The position numbers were made by a program, and so were the translations under genes. The notes beneath the pieces were generated by a model that was given only the letters and a program-made list of their open reading frames with translations, had not been told where the DNA came from and did no database searches. Source: Planctomycetia bacterium (GTDB lineage Bacteria; Planctomycetota; PLA2; JAEUHO01). From it: a stretch of 10,066 nucleotides of DNA. The DNA lies in contig JAUXCH010000113.1 of NCBI GenBank assembly GCA_030618975.1, positions 1 to 10,066 of the forward strand. Direction: 5' to 3'. Below, in pieces: positions 1 through 6,676 of this stretch (positions are counted from its first letter, which is position 1; every line of letters starts with the position of its first letter).

Positions 1-826
1 ACCGCTTGGCCTCCGACTTATACTCCTTGCCACCGTCGTGGTCGACGCAGCACGCCGTCACGCGCCCGTCCTGCAAGACGACCAGACCGCCGCGCCAGGG
101 CTCCCGGCAACGCGTCCGTCGCCGCCCTGCGGTGAGCAGCGGGATCTTCTGCACGCGGTCGGCGATGCGCGCAAGCTCCTCGTCGAACGCCTCGACGGCC
201 GACTCCGTCTCCGGCGCGACGACCATCGAAACGTCCACCCCGGTCACCCCGCGCCGCCGGTCGCGGGCCGCGCGGAGGCGTCGCAGTCCGTCGAGGACGC
301 GGGCGCGAGGGACGCCGCGCACCCGTTCGTGCGTCGTCGCGTCCCCGTCGACGGACACGGTGATGCGGTCGATGCCCGCATCCAGCAGCATTTCGATCCG
401 CCGGGGGTCCAGCAGGGTCCCGTTCGTGGTGACGAACGTGCGTGCTCCCGCGACGCGCGCGCGGCGCGCCAAGGCGGAGAACTCGGGATGGAGCAGCGGC
501 TCTCCCCATTGGAACAGGAGCACGTACTCCAGCGGACGCGCGCCGGCCAGCGCACGCAGGAAGATCCGGCGCTCCATGAAGCCCCGCGCCCTCTGCATGC
601 GACCGTTGCCCGTGGGGCAGAAGGTGCACCGCAGGTTGCACCGGTTCGTGAGCTCGAGGTTCGCCGACAGGAGCAGAGGCGCCCGCCGCCAGCCACGCCG
701 GTAGGCGAGCTCGTTCAGCGCACCGCCGATCACCGCGCGCAGGCTGCGGTAGCGGTGCGCGATCAGGGGGGCCACCTCCGGCTGTCGGAGGTAGAGGCGG
801 GCCACCAACACACCAAGCCAGCTCAC
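1..826 (-). CDS. Radical SAM/SPASM-type enzyme, 3' end cut by window edge
   Basis: About 275 residues are visible; the C-terminus runs off the left edge. Numbering from the GTG at 826-824, the [4Fe-4S] motif CNLRCTFC is at residues 63-70 (Cys63, Cys67, Cys70), which is the CxxxCxxC signature of radical SAM enzymes. The usual fold landmarks follow: GEP (about 108-110), TTNGTLL (about 133-139) and SVDG (about 158-161). Near the visible end, Cys240, 'DGRVTACC' and 'DHDG' match the start of a SPASM auxiliary-cluster domain, found in peptide- and protein-modifying maturases and related enzymes. An N-terminal extension of about 55 residues rich in Arg and Leu precedes the core. There is no in-frame ATG before residue 75. 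An in-frame stop at 883-881 leaves TTG at 838 or GTG at 826 as starts; GTG is preferred because GGGG lies 7 bases upstream. The substrate is unknown. A terminator hairpin separates it from the upstream lipoprotein gene, so an operon link is uncertain. Confidence 0.87.
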   Translation of the reverse strand, partial: MSWLGVLVARLYLRQPEVAPLIAHRYRSLRAVIGGALNELAYRRGWRRAPLLLSANLELTNRCNLRCTFCPTGNGRMQRARGFMERRIFLRALAGARPLEYVLLFQWGEPLLHPEFSALARRARVAGARTFVTTNGTLLDPRRIEMLLDAGIDRITVSVDGDATTHERVRGVPRARVLDGLRRLRAARDRRRGVTGVDVSMVVAPETESAVEAFDEELARIADRVQKIPLLTAGRRRTRCREPWRGGLVVLQDGRVTACCVDHDGGKEYKSEAKR

Positions 827-835
827 GTAGGTCCC

Positions 836-878
836 CAAAGTCGAAAGCCCGGGCCGCCGCGGGTGCGACGGCCCGGGC
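836..878 (-). terminator. Rho-independent-type terminator after the 1007-aa lipoprotein gene
   Basis: GCCCGGGCCG at 847-856 pairs perfectly with CGGCCCGGGC at 869-878, giving a 10-bp GC stem with a 12-base loop. On the minus strand the stem is followed by TTTCGACTTT, a broken T-tract. It sits about 77 bases past the stop of the 1007-residue lipoprotein gene. The T-tract ends only about 10 bases before the GTG start proposed for the radical SAM gene, so the element could also act as a leader attenuator. Confidence 0.65.
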
Positions 879-901
879 CCTCAGGAATGGCGGTCTTGAT
901 G

Positions 902-960
902 CCCAGCGCTAGCGCATAGGGAGACCCAGCGCTAGCGCATAGGGAGACGCAGCGTTAGCG
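902..960 (-). repeat. 23-bp tandem repeat (2 perfect copies + partial) overlapping a stop codon
   Basis: Bases 902-924 and 925-947 are identical 23-base copies (CCCAGCGCTAGCGCATAGGGAGA on the plus strand, given here in short as the unit that starts CCCAGCGCTAGCG). A third partial copy at 948-960 matches 11 of 13 bases and includes the stop codon (955-957) of the large lipoprotein gene. Each unit contains the perfect palindrome GCGCTAGCGC (906-915 and 929-938). Because the period is not a multiple of three, the stop triplets at 955, 932 and 909 fall in three different frames on the minus strand. It probably arose by local duplication of the gene's 3' end. Confidence 0.9.
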
Positions 961-3900
961 ACTGAACTCGATCGTGAAGTTCTCGATCGCCGGAAGCGCC
1001 ACGGTCGTGCCGGGGTAGTCGGCGTTGACGCGGAATCGCCAGCGCCACCGGAAGTAGCGCTTGCCATCGATCGGCGACTTGGAGCCGTCGAACTCGACCT
1101 TGTTCTCGGACGCCGTGTTCAAGTTGATCTGGGTCCATTCGGTCGCGTTCGTGGCGGTGACCGGAACCCCGTCGGCGGGAACCGGACTCAGCGTCTCGGC
1201 GCCCTGGACCTCGAGGATCGCGTCGTAGTCCACGCCCTGGTCCAGCCCCAGACCCCCGAGGGTCACGAAGTTGCTGTTCCAGGAGAACTTCTCGAAGACC
1301 GCGGTCGGGGTGAAGAGGTCCACCCACTCGCTCTGCCCGGCCGACGCGAGGTACACCGTCGGCTCGTAGGGATTCTCCAACGCACTGGGCACGACGGACG
1401 CCGTGCCGGAGACGGTGATCGTGGCTCCGCCCATCGAGGACAGCAGGATGATGCCCTCGCTGCCATCGCCACCCACGAGGTCGACGTCGCCGGACTCTCC
1501 CCCACTGCCGCCCAGCGCCTGGAGCTCGGCCGAGGCGCCGATCGTGACACCGGTCCGGCCCATGAAGAAGAGGGTACCGCCGCTACCAGCGCCACCGGGT
1601 CCGCCGGCACCGGAAGGTGTCGCTTCGGGCTTGATCCCCGTCACGGTGTCCGCGTCCTCGTCCTCGCCGCCCGGCGCCTCGTCGGCGCCGAGGTCGACTA
1701 CCTGGTCCGAGACGGCAAAGGTGTCGCCACCGTCTCCGCCGTTGACCCGGATCGTGCCGTTGATGACGACGTGGCCTCCGGCGAGCACGTAGAGGCCACC
1801 GCCACCGCCACCGCCGCCGCCGCCGCCGTCGTCGCCGTTCTCGCCCTCGTTGTTCCCGTTCTGGTCGTTGATGCCGCCACCGCCGCCCCCGGTGCCGCCC
1901 GACCCGTTCGCGTTGGGCGAGTAGCCCCGGTCGGGGCCGAACTCGGCCAGCAGGGAGGCCAGGAGGGGATCTCCGGCCTGGGCTCCGCCGTTGCCGACGT
2001 GCGTACCGTCAGCGATCGTGCCTTCACCGCCGGCGCCCGACATTCCACCTCCGCCACCACCGGCCGGATCGATGAACCCCCGGCCGCCACCGGGCGTCGC
2101 GCCGGTCTTGAAGACGGTCACGAAGGGGAAGCCGGCGATGCCGGCGAGCGCTCCACCCAACGGATCGCCGCCGGTTCCGCCGAAACCGCCACCCGCTGCC
2201 GGCGCGCCGCCCGGACCCGCGGCGGGGATCGAGCCGGGGTTCTCGTACCGCACGTCGCCATCCGTGTCGAGGCCGGCCCCCCCCTTCGATCCGTTCATCA
2301 CGATCGTGCCGCGCATGATGAAGTCGCCGCGGCAGAGGATCACCAGGGGTTGCGTACCGTTCACGTTGAGCGTGTCGGAAGCCTCGAGCGTGAAGCTCTC
2401 GAACTCGTAGATCCCGTCGTCGTCGATCGAACCGCCGGAATCCGTGGAGAGCCCGATCTCGCTGCCGTTGTCGTCCGACGCGAACGTGCCGTCCTGTCCG
2501 TCACCGAGGAACGGCAGCCAGACGGGCTTCAGCAGGCCGCTCCCGTCGTCCACGTCGGTGTTCGCCGAGAGCCCGTCCAGGCCGAAGAAGCGGAAGCCGC
2601 CGTTCCAGTTCGCGGACGTGGACTGGCCGATGCCGTTCCGGGTGCTGATGACGGTGTACTCGGGGCTCGCTGCGTCCGGCAGGAGGGAAGCGGGAATCCG
2701 CACCAGGACCTGGTCGTCGGCCAGGTCGTCCGGGTCGAACAGATCGGTTTGGGTGAAGACGCCGGGCTGGTCGTGGCCGCTTCCCTCGTTGCCCCACTCC
2801 GCGAGGTTGTTCGAGAAGCTCTCGATGATCGACTGCGGAGAGCCGGGCACCACCAGCGTCACGAAGTACATGCGGTACCCGGGGGGCACGCTGCCCGACG
2901 CGTTCACGTTGTCTTCGATGTCCTGGAAGCCGCCGATGGCGGGACTCGGCCGGGTCGCCGTGTCGAGCGCGTTGCCCGCCAGATCGGTGACCGCGGACGT
3001 GAGATTGATCAGGTACGTGCCCTGCGGGACGCCCCCCACCGGATCGCCGTCGATGTCTTCGTTCGAAGCGACGGTGATGATCTCGGTCTGGCTCAAGGGC
3101 TGGACGATCAGCGGCTTGTTGGTCCGGATCTGGCGCGGAGGCAGCGGCACGCGGTCCGTGTCGCCGACCAGCCAGAGCTGGACGTTGAGGCCGAGCTTCT
3201 CGGTGGGTACGTACGGGACGACGGTGATCGGGTCGAGGGGCTCGTTGAACCGCACGCGCAGGGCCGGCAGGTTCACGAAGCCGGCTGTAACCGCCGACGG
3301 CACGCCGACCGCCTGGTCGTTGTGCGTGGGTTCGCACTCGTCGAGGATGATCTGGGGCTGGCCCTCGTTCTGCAGGCAGAGGAGCCGCGCACCGAGGTCG
3401 GATCCGAACTGCTTCGTCGTCTTCAGGGAGTTGTCCGGGTTGTTGAGGCACCCCTCGTCGTCGCTGGTCCCGCCCTGGCTCGGCGCCAGGCCGTGGTGGA
3501 TCGGCCGACGGGCCTCGATGAACTCCGGCGTGGGCACGGTGTCGAACTGGAAGCTCTCCGCGTCCAGCAACGGCTTGCCCTCCAACGTCCGGATCGTGGC
3601 GGGTGCCGGGTACGTGGCGAGGCTCACCGTGTACCGCAGGCCGGGCAGGAGGCCCGCGTCCGAATAGTCCTCGAAGTTCGGACTCCTCGGCAGCAGGGCC
3701 ACGAGGTTCCCGTCCACCACCGTCGTCGAGAAGTTCGGGCCGAGGGCCCCGACCACCCGGAGGGTGTCCGGGGTGATCGACGACGGGTCGATGGAGTTGC
3801 TGAACGTGAAGATCAGCGGCTGGTTGAGCGGCACGCCCGCGATGTTGGGGACGTTGAAGCCGATCAGCACGAGGTCGGAGTTGCCCCCGCTGCCGCCGCC

Positions 3901-3978
3901 GCACGATGTGGAGCCGACGGACAGCGCAAGGACGGAGACGACGAGCAAGGCACAGGACAGCCTACGGGAAGGATACAT
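955..3978 (-). CDS. Large secreted lipoprotein with Ig-like domains and glycine-rich beta-helix-like region
   Basis: The product is 1007 residues. ATG at 3978 is supported by AGGAG 8 bases upstream. Residues 1-26 form a signal peptide (MYPSRR, then a hydrophobic core) ending in STSC followed by GGG, so Cys26 is the likely lipidated residue, though the lipobox is degenerate. Residues about 35-147 resemble a bacterial Ig-like SbsA/Big_5 domain ('FTFSNSIDPSSI'). A second copy starts near 238 ('VRFNEPLDP') and ends near 337 ('VTDLAGNAL'). Between them is an insert with Cys177, Cys201 and Cys205/215-type positions that could form disulfides. From about 525 to 862 the chain is glycine-rich and alternates with strands such as 'DFIMRGTIVMNG', 'GGHVVINGTIRVNGG' and 'ATITVSGTA', suggesting a beta-solenoid. 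The C-terminal ~100 residues carry TEWT and YFRWRWRFRVN, resembling the C-terminus of the upstream lipoprotein. The gene lies 55 bases downstream of that gene and is probably co-transcribed. I cannot name a specific function; surface adhesion or envelope structure is inference. Confidence 0.88.
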   Translation of the reverse strand: MYPSRRLSCALLVVSVLALSVGSTSCGGGSGGNSDLVLIGFNVPNIAGVPLNQPLIFTFSNSIDPSSITPDTLRVVGALGPNFSTTVVDGNLVALLPRSPNFEDYSDAGLLPGLRYTVSLATYPAPATIRTLEGKPLLDAESFQFDTVPTPEFIEARRPIHHGLAPSQGGTSDDEGCLNNPDNSLKTTKQFGSDLGARLLCLQNEGQPQIILDECEPTHNDQAVGVPSAVTAGFVNLPALRVRFNEPLDPITVVPYVPTEKLGLNVQLWLVGDTDRVPLPPRQIRTNKPLIVQPLSQTEIITVASNEDIDGDPVGGVPQGTYLINLTSAVTDLAGNALDTATRPSPAIGGFQDIEDNVNASGSVPPGYRMYFVTLVVPGSPQSIIESFSNNLAEWGNEGSGHDQPGVFTQTDLFDPDDLADDQVLVRIPASLLPDAASPEYTVISTRNGIGQSTSANWNGGFRFFGLDGLSANTDVDDGSGLLKPVWLPFLGDGQDGTFASDDNGSEIGLSTDSGGSIDDDGIYEFESFTLEASDTLNVNGTQPLVILCRGDFIMRGTIVMNGSKGGAGLDTDGDVRYENPGSIPAAGPGGAPAAGGGFGGTGGDPLGGALAGIAGFPFVTVFKTGATPGGGRGFIDPAGGGGGGMSGAGGEGTIADGTHVGNGGAQAGDPLLASLLAEFGPDRGYSPNANGSGGTGGGGGGINDQNGNNEGENGDDGGGGGGGGGGGLYVLAGGHVVINGTIRVNGGDGGDTFAVSDQVVDLGADEAPGGEDEDADTVTGIKPEATPSGAGGPGGAGSGGTLFFMGRTGVTIGASAELQALGGSGGESGDVDLVGGDGSEGIILLSSMGGATITVSGTASVVPSALENPYEPTVYLASAGQSEWVDLFTPTAVFEKFSWNSNFVTLGGLGLDQGVDYDAILEVQGAETLSPVPADGVPVTATNATEWTQINLNTASENKVEFDGSKSPIDGKRYFRWRWRFRVNADYPGTTVALPAIENFTIEFSR
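1795..1827 (-). repeat. GGN trinucleotide run encoding 11 consecutive glycines
   Basis: On the plus strand, alternating gcc/acc triplets (three pairs) are followed by five pure gcc triplets. On the coding strand this is (GGC)5 followed by alternating GGT/GGC, giving an 11-glycine run at about residues 718-728 of the large lipoprotein. Length change by slippage in whole triplets would alter linker length without breaking the frame. Confidence 0.85.
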
Positions 3979-4033
3979 GGATGCTTCTCCTGCGGATTCG
4001 GTCGCAACAGGGGGTCGCAGACGAAACAGCGGA

Positions 4034-6244
4034 CTAGGGGTTGTTCGCGTCGATGACGGGGACCGCGACGTGATACAGGCGCGCCCGCGTGTTGATGATG
4101 AGGTTCGAGATCAGGTTCATCCGCCAGCGGATGCGCTCGAACCCGTCGCAGTCGTTGATGTTCTCGGTCCACTCGGTGGGCGGGCCGAGAGAGACGTTGG
4201 GGGTGCGGCGGTCGGCCTCGCAGCCGTGGGCGGCCTGGAACTCGATCCGGACCTGCGTACCGCCGCTCTGCACCGTCGGTACGAGCTCGACCGGGAGGTA
4301 GTCGCTGTCGGGACCGAACGTCTGCGCCGTGGAGTCCGCCGGCTGCTTCCCGTCCGTGTAGAAGAGGACCTGCGCAACGCTCACACGCTTCGTGATCGTG
4401 AAGGAGGTGTCCGTCACGCTCGGCTCGGGATTGAGGATGCCGGCCGCGAAGCTCGGGGGCGGGTCGGGCTGGTCCTCCTCGAACGTGGTGTACATCCGGC
4501 GGTTCGGGAAGCCGGGGATCAAGATGCCCGAGCACGGGTAGGTCGCGGCGAACCAGCCCCGCACCTGCTGCCAGGTGTCACCCTCGTCGACGCTCGCGTC
4601 GAAGAGGAAGACCGAGTCGCCGGGGACGTTGGCATCGCCCTCGTTCCACTCGAAGAAGGTGCTGAACTCCGGCCACGGCTCGAAGCCGGTGTAGTCCCAC
4701 AGCGGGCTGTTCCAGGGGGTGATCGCCGTGCAGCCGAAGTTCTGGCTGTAGCCGCCGGGATCCGTGACGCTGATGGTGTTGCCCACGTTCTGGGACTGCC
4801 CCACCTGGTACGAACCCGTGTAGACGACCGTCGCCTTGCCGTCGTAGTTGCCGGAGAAGGACGGCGAGAGGCTGAGCGACTGGGTCTTCTGGAAGCCCGC
4901 CCGGAGGAAGATCGACGGGTAGATGGCCGCGAAGGTCGCATTGCTGTCGGGTCCCCACCCCGCGGCGGTCACCGACCCGTTGGCCCCCATCTCGTCGTCG
5001 GAGAAGGCCCACATCACGCGCCGCCCCATGACGGTCGGCGGGCTGACGCCCGACACGAACTTGTTCAGGGCGGCGCCGGCGAACGGCGAGATGATCGCGG
5101 CGTACTGGCCGTAGTCGTTCGGGCCGGTTCCCTGGAACGTGTAGGCGTACAGGTACATCTCGCGGCTGCTGATCTCCTGACTCTGGAGGACGCCCTCCTC
5201 GCTGAAGCCCCAGTCGGGGCCGTCGCTGTTGGCGACGTCGAGGTTGACCTGATCCATGAAGTCCTCGCCCAGGATCTTCCCCGTCGCGATGCCGGTGCCG
5301 TCGCAGGTGTACGGGCCGAACGAGCGCGGGTTCACGAGGAGGTTGCCGGACAGGTCCTTGAGCCCCTGGAAGACCTGGGCGGTGAAGACGTACTTTCCGG
5401 AACCGAACGAGAAGGTCGGGCTGAAGAAATAGGTGGTCGCCGCGGCGTCACCCTGGAAGCTTCCCGGGATCGGGGCCCCGATCCAGGGCCCGTCATCCGG
5501 CATGTACACCAGGCCGTTGTCCTGGTTGATCTGCTCGTCCCACTTGTACCGGACGTCCACGGAGGTGATCGGGGTCGGGCCTGCCGGGCCGCCCAGGATG
5601 AACGAGCCCGGGTCCATCGGCTCGTTGAACTCGATGGCCAGCAGGCCGTTGCCGGGCCACTGCCCCGTGATGGGGTTGACCACGAAACGGTCGGGAATCG
5701 AGTACACGCGCACGACCTCCGGCGGCTGCAACTCGCGGAGGAACGCGTCGGACGTCACGAAGGTCGTGAAGAAGGTGACGAGGTTGGGATCCGCGTCGAG
5801 GTTCTCGATGACGGCGGGCTGCTCCTCGAAGTTCGGGATGTCGACCAGGTACTGCGTCACCGGCAGGAAGCCGAACGGGTTCGGCTGGCCCTGGGCGGTA
5901 ACCGTCGGGTCGAAGCGCACGGTGTTGCCGTCGATCGAGAACGATCCCTTCGGGACGGACTGTCCCGTGGGCCCGTAGCGGATCTGGACCGTCTGGTCGT
6001 TCACGGAGCCGGGATTGACCACCTCCGAGAAGACCATCAGGACCTGTGCGTTCCGCGGGAGGTTCTCGGTGCCGGTGGGCGCGGTGGGAACCAGCGCGCG
6101 GTCCACGAAGAGGAACTCCACGAGGACCATGTCCTTCGCGGCGTATCCGTCTCCCCCTCCACAGGAGGTCGTGAGACCTGCGAGGCCGAGAACGAGGACG
6201 ACCAAGGCGAGGCCGCCGGGACGAGTGAGCAGTTGGCGCAACAT
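4034..6244 (-). CDS. Secreted lipoprotein with SbsA-type Ig-like domains
   Basis: The product is 736 residues. ATG at 6244 is preceded by GAGAGG about 6 bases upstream. The N-terminus (MLRQLLTRPGG, then a Leu/Val-rich core) ends in LTTSC followed by GGG. Cys28 is the likely lipidated residue; Thr at -3 makes the lipobox imperfect. An Ig-like SbsA/Big_5 domain spans about 38-160 ('VLMVFSEVVNPGSV', then 'FSIDGNTVRFDPT'). A second lies at about 175-305 ('LAIEFNEPMDPGSF', closing with 'LKDLSGNLL'). Residues 310-640 are rich in Gly, Ser, Asn and aromatics, with no family I recognise; the many short strands and the 'DASVDEGDTWQQVRGW' stretch suggest beta-sandwich folds. The C-terminal ~90 residues (TEWT at about 690, RIRWRMN at about 704) resemble the end of the downstream 1007-residue protein. 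Other Cys residues (about 314, 505, 571, 675, 699) could form disulfides. It is the first gene of a two-gene unit after a 430-base gene-free region that probably holds its promoter. Confidence 0.87.
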   Translation of the reverse strand: MLRQLLTRPGGLALVVLVLGLAGLTTSCGGGDGYAAKDMVLVEFLFVDRALVPTAPTGTENLPRNAQVLMVFSEVVNPGSVNDQTVQIRYGPTGQSVPKGSFSIDGNTVRFDPTVTAQGQPNPFGFLPVTQYLVDIPNFEEQPAVIENLDADPNLVTFFTTFVTSDAFLRELQPPEVVRVYSIPDRFVVNPITGQWPGNGLLAIEFNEPMDPGSFILGGPAGPTPITSVDVRYKWDEQINQDNGLVYMPDDGPWIGAPIPGSFQGDAAATTYFFSPTFSFGSGKYVFTAQVFQGLKDLSGNLLVNPRSFGPYTCDGTGIATGKILGEDFMDQVNLDVANSDGPDWGFSEEGVLQSQEISSREMYLYAYTFQGTGPNDYGQYAAIISPFAGAALNKFVSGVSPPTVMGRRVMWAFSDDEMGANGSVTAAGWGPDSNATFAAIYPSIFLRAGFQKTQSLSLSPSFSGNYDGKATVVYTGSYQVGQSQNVGNTISVTDPGGYSQNFGCTAITPWNSPLWDYTGFEPWPEFSTFFEWNEGDANVPGDSVFLFDASVDEGDTWQQVRGWFAATYPCSGILIPGFPNRRMYTTFEEDQPDPPPSFAAGILNPEPSVTDTSFTITKRVSVAQVLFYTDGKQPADSTAQTFGPDSDYLPVELVPTVQSGGTQVRIEFQAAHGCEADRRTPNVSLGPPTEWTENINDCDGFERIRWRMNLISNLIINTRARLYHVAVPVIDANNP

Positions 6245-6250
6245 GGACTA

Positions 6251-6281
6251 CCTCTCGCCGCCGCGTCCCGGGGGACCGGCG
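6251..6281 (-). promoter_or_regulatory. Ribosome binding site with an adjacent upstream hairpin
   Basis: GAGAGG (complement of 6251-6256) is the Shine-Dalgarno of the 736-residue lipoprotein gene. Immediately upstream on the transcript, CGCCG (6281-6277) pairs with CGGCG (6263-6259), and GTCC pairs with GGAC inside it, with one bulged base. The stem ends 2-3 bases before the Shine-Dalgarno, so it could protect the 5' end or affect ribosome access. No ligand-binding riboswitch fold is recognised. Confidence 0.45.
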
Positions 6282-6377
6282 ATTGACTCTTCCGTCCGTC
6301 GGATTTCCAGGGGTTCGTGCGCTAGCGACGCAGTAGCAGGCAGTTCCGACGACCCTGCCACCAAGCCCTCCGCGGCA

Positions 6378-6406
6378 ACTCTACGGACGTCCTCCCCAAC
6401 CGGTAA
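6378..6406 (-). promoter_or_regulatory. Weak sigma-70-like promoter candidate for the lipoprotein pair
   Basis: Reading the minus strand, TTACCG (6406-6401) and TAGAGT (6383-6378) are separated by exactly 17 bases. Matches to consensus are 3 of 6 and 4 of 6. This would give a leader of about 125 bases before the ATG at 6244. The match is poor, and sigma-factor preferences in this lineage may differ; offered only as the best pair found by eye. Confidence 0.2.
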
Positions 6407-6630
6407 AGGGATTTGGAGGACCGCCCGCCGGGCTCCACGGCCAAGCCAGCGCACCTCAGGAGGTGGCAAACGGCATTCCGGTTGCCATGACCTCGGCGCG
6501 CCTTCTCAAACCTCGGTCTGACAACGACTTACAGACGCGCGTCGAAGGCGGGACCGGGGCCGTCGGATTCCGTCCCCACGCATCCAGCGCGATTTCGCTC
6601 GACCCGCGGGTCAACCCTCGGTCACGAGAC

Positions 6631-6667
6631 TGTCGCAGGTGGCTCTCCCCCCCCGAGACGTGCGACA
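6631..6667 (-). terminator. Possible weak terminator hairpin after coaX
   Basis: TGTCGCA (6631-6637) pairs with TGCGACA (6661-6667), with an inner TCTC/GAGA pairing around an uninterrupted run of C residues (G on the transcript). It begins about 10 bases past the coaX stop. There is no T-tract on the minus strand, so this may be a 3'-end stabilising or Rho-associated structure rather than an intrinsic terminator. Confidence 0.3.
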
Positions 6668-6676
6668 ACGCACGCC

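Larger units (their letters stand above)
6245..6676. other. Gene-free region with several palindromes
   Basis: No convincing coding sequence is seen. Features visible by eye: a perfect 12-base palindrome GACCCGCGGGTC at 6601-6612; CACCTC-AG-GAGGTG at 6452-6465; an overlapping hairpin with arms TGGCAA (6464-6469) and TTGCCA (6482-6487), extended inside by 3 bp after one mismatch; and TGCGCTAGCG at 6318-6327, which shares GCGCTAGCG with the tandem repeat at 902-947. The region separates the housekeeping block from the lipoprotein pair. It is likely to contain the coaX 3' end processing or termination site and the lipoprotein promoter. The two small overlapping frames here have TTG or GTG-type starts, or antisense composition, and are not credible. 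Confidence 0.6.

Noticed and set aside
6..704. Plus-strand frames at 6-704 and 38-919 near the left edge
   Set aside because: The minus-strand frame here carries the radical SAM cysteine motif and downstream fold landmarks, so the plus-strand frames are antisense shadows.
902..947. The repeated units as a CRISPR array
   Set aside because: The copies are directly adjacent with no spacers; it is a tandem duplication.
1403..1792. A plus-strand Pro/Ser-rich frame opposite the glycine-rich region
   Set aside because: It is the predictable complement of GGN-rich coding sequence (Gly codons read as Pro/Ala/Ser codons on the other strand).
2501..3904. A 467-codon frame on the minus strand within the large lipoprotein gene
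   Set aside because: Rich in Arg, Pro and His, no motif, fully overlapped by the recognisable signal-peptide and Ig-domain frame.
1771..4056. A 761-codon open frame on the plus strand, antisense to the large lipoprotein gene
   Set aside because: It is dominated by Arg, Val, Glu and Asp with no motif, signal or ribosome binding site. GC-rich genes commonly leave long open frames on the opposite strand, and the minus-strand frame has a clear signal peptide and domains.
3764..6286. An 840-codon open frame on the plus strand, antisense to the 736-aa lipoprotein gene and to the junction of the pair
   Set aside because: Same compositional bias (Arg/Val/Glu), crosses the intergenic gap between two real genes, no recognisable fold.
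6248..6469. A 73-codon frame with a TTG start in the intergenic region
   Set aside because: It overlaps the promoter region and ribosome binding site of the lipoprotein gene, has no Shine-Dalgarno and Arg/Pro-rich composition without motif.
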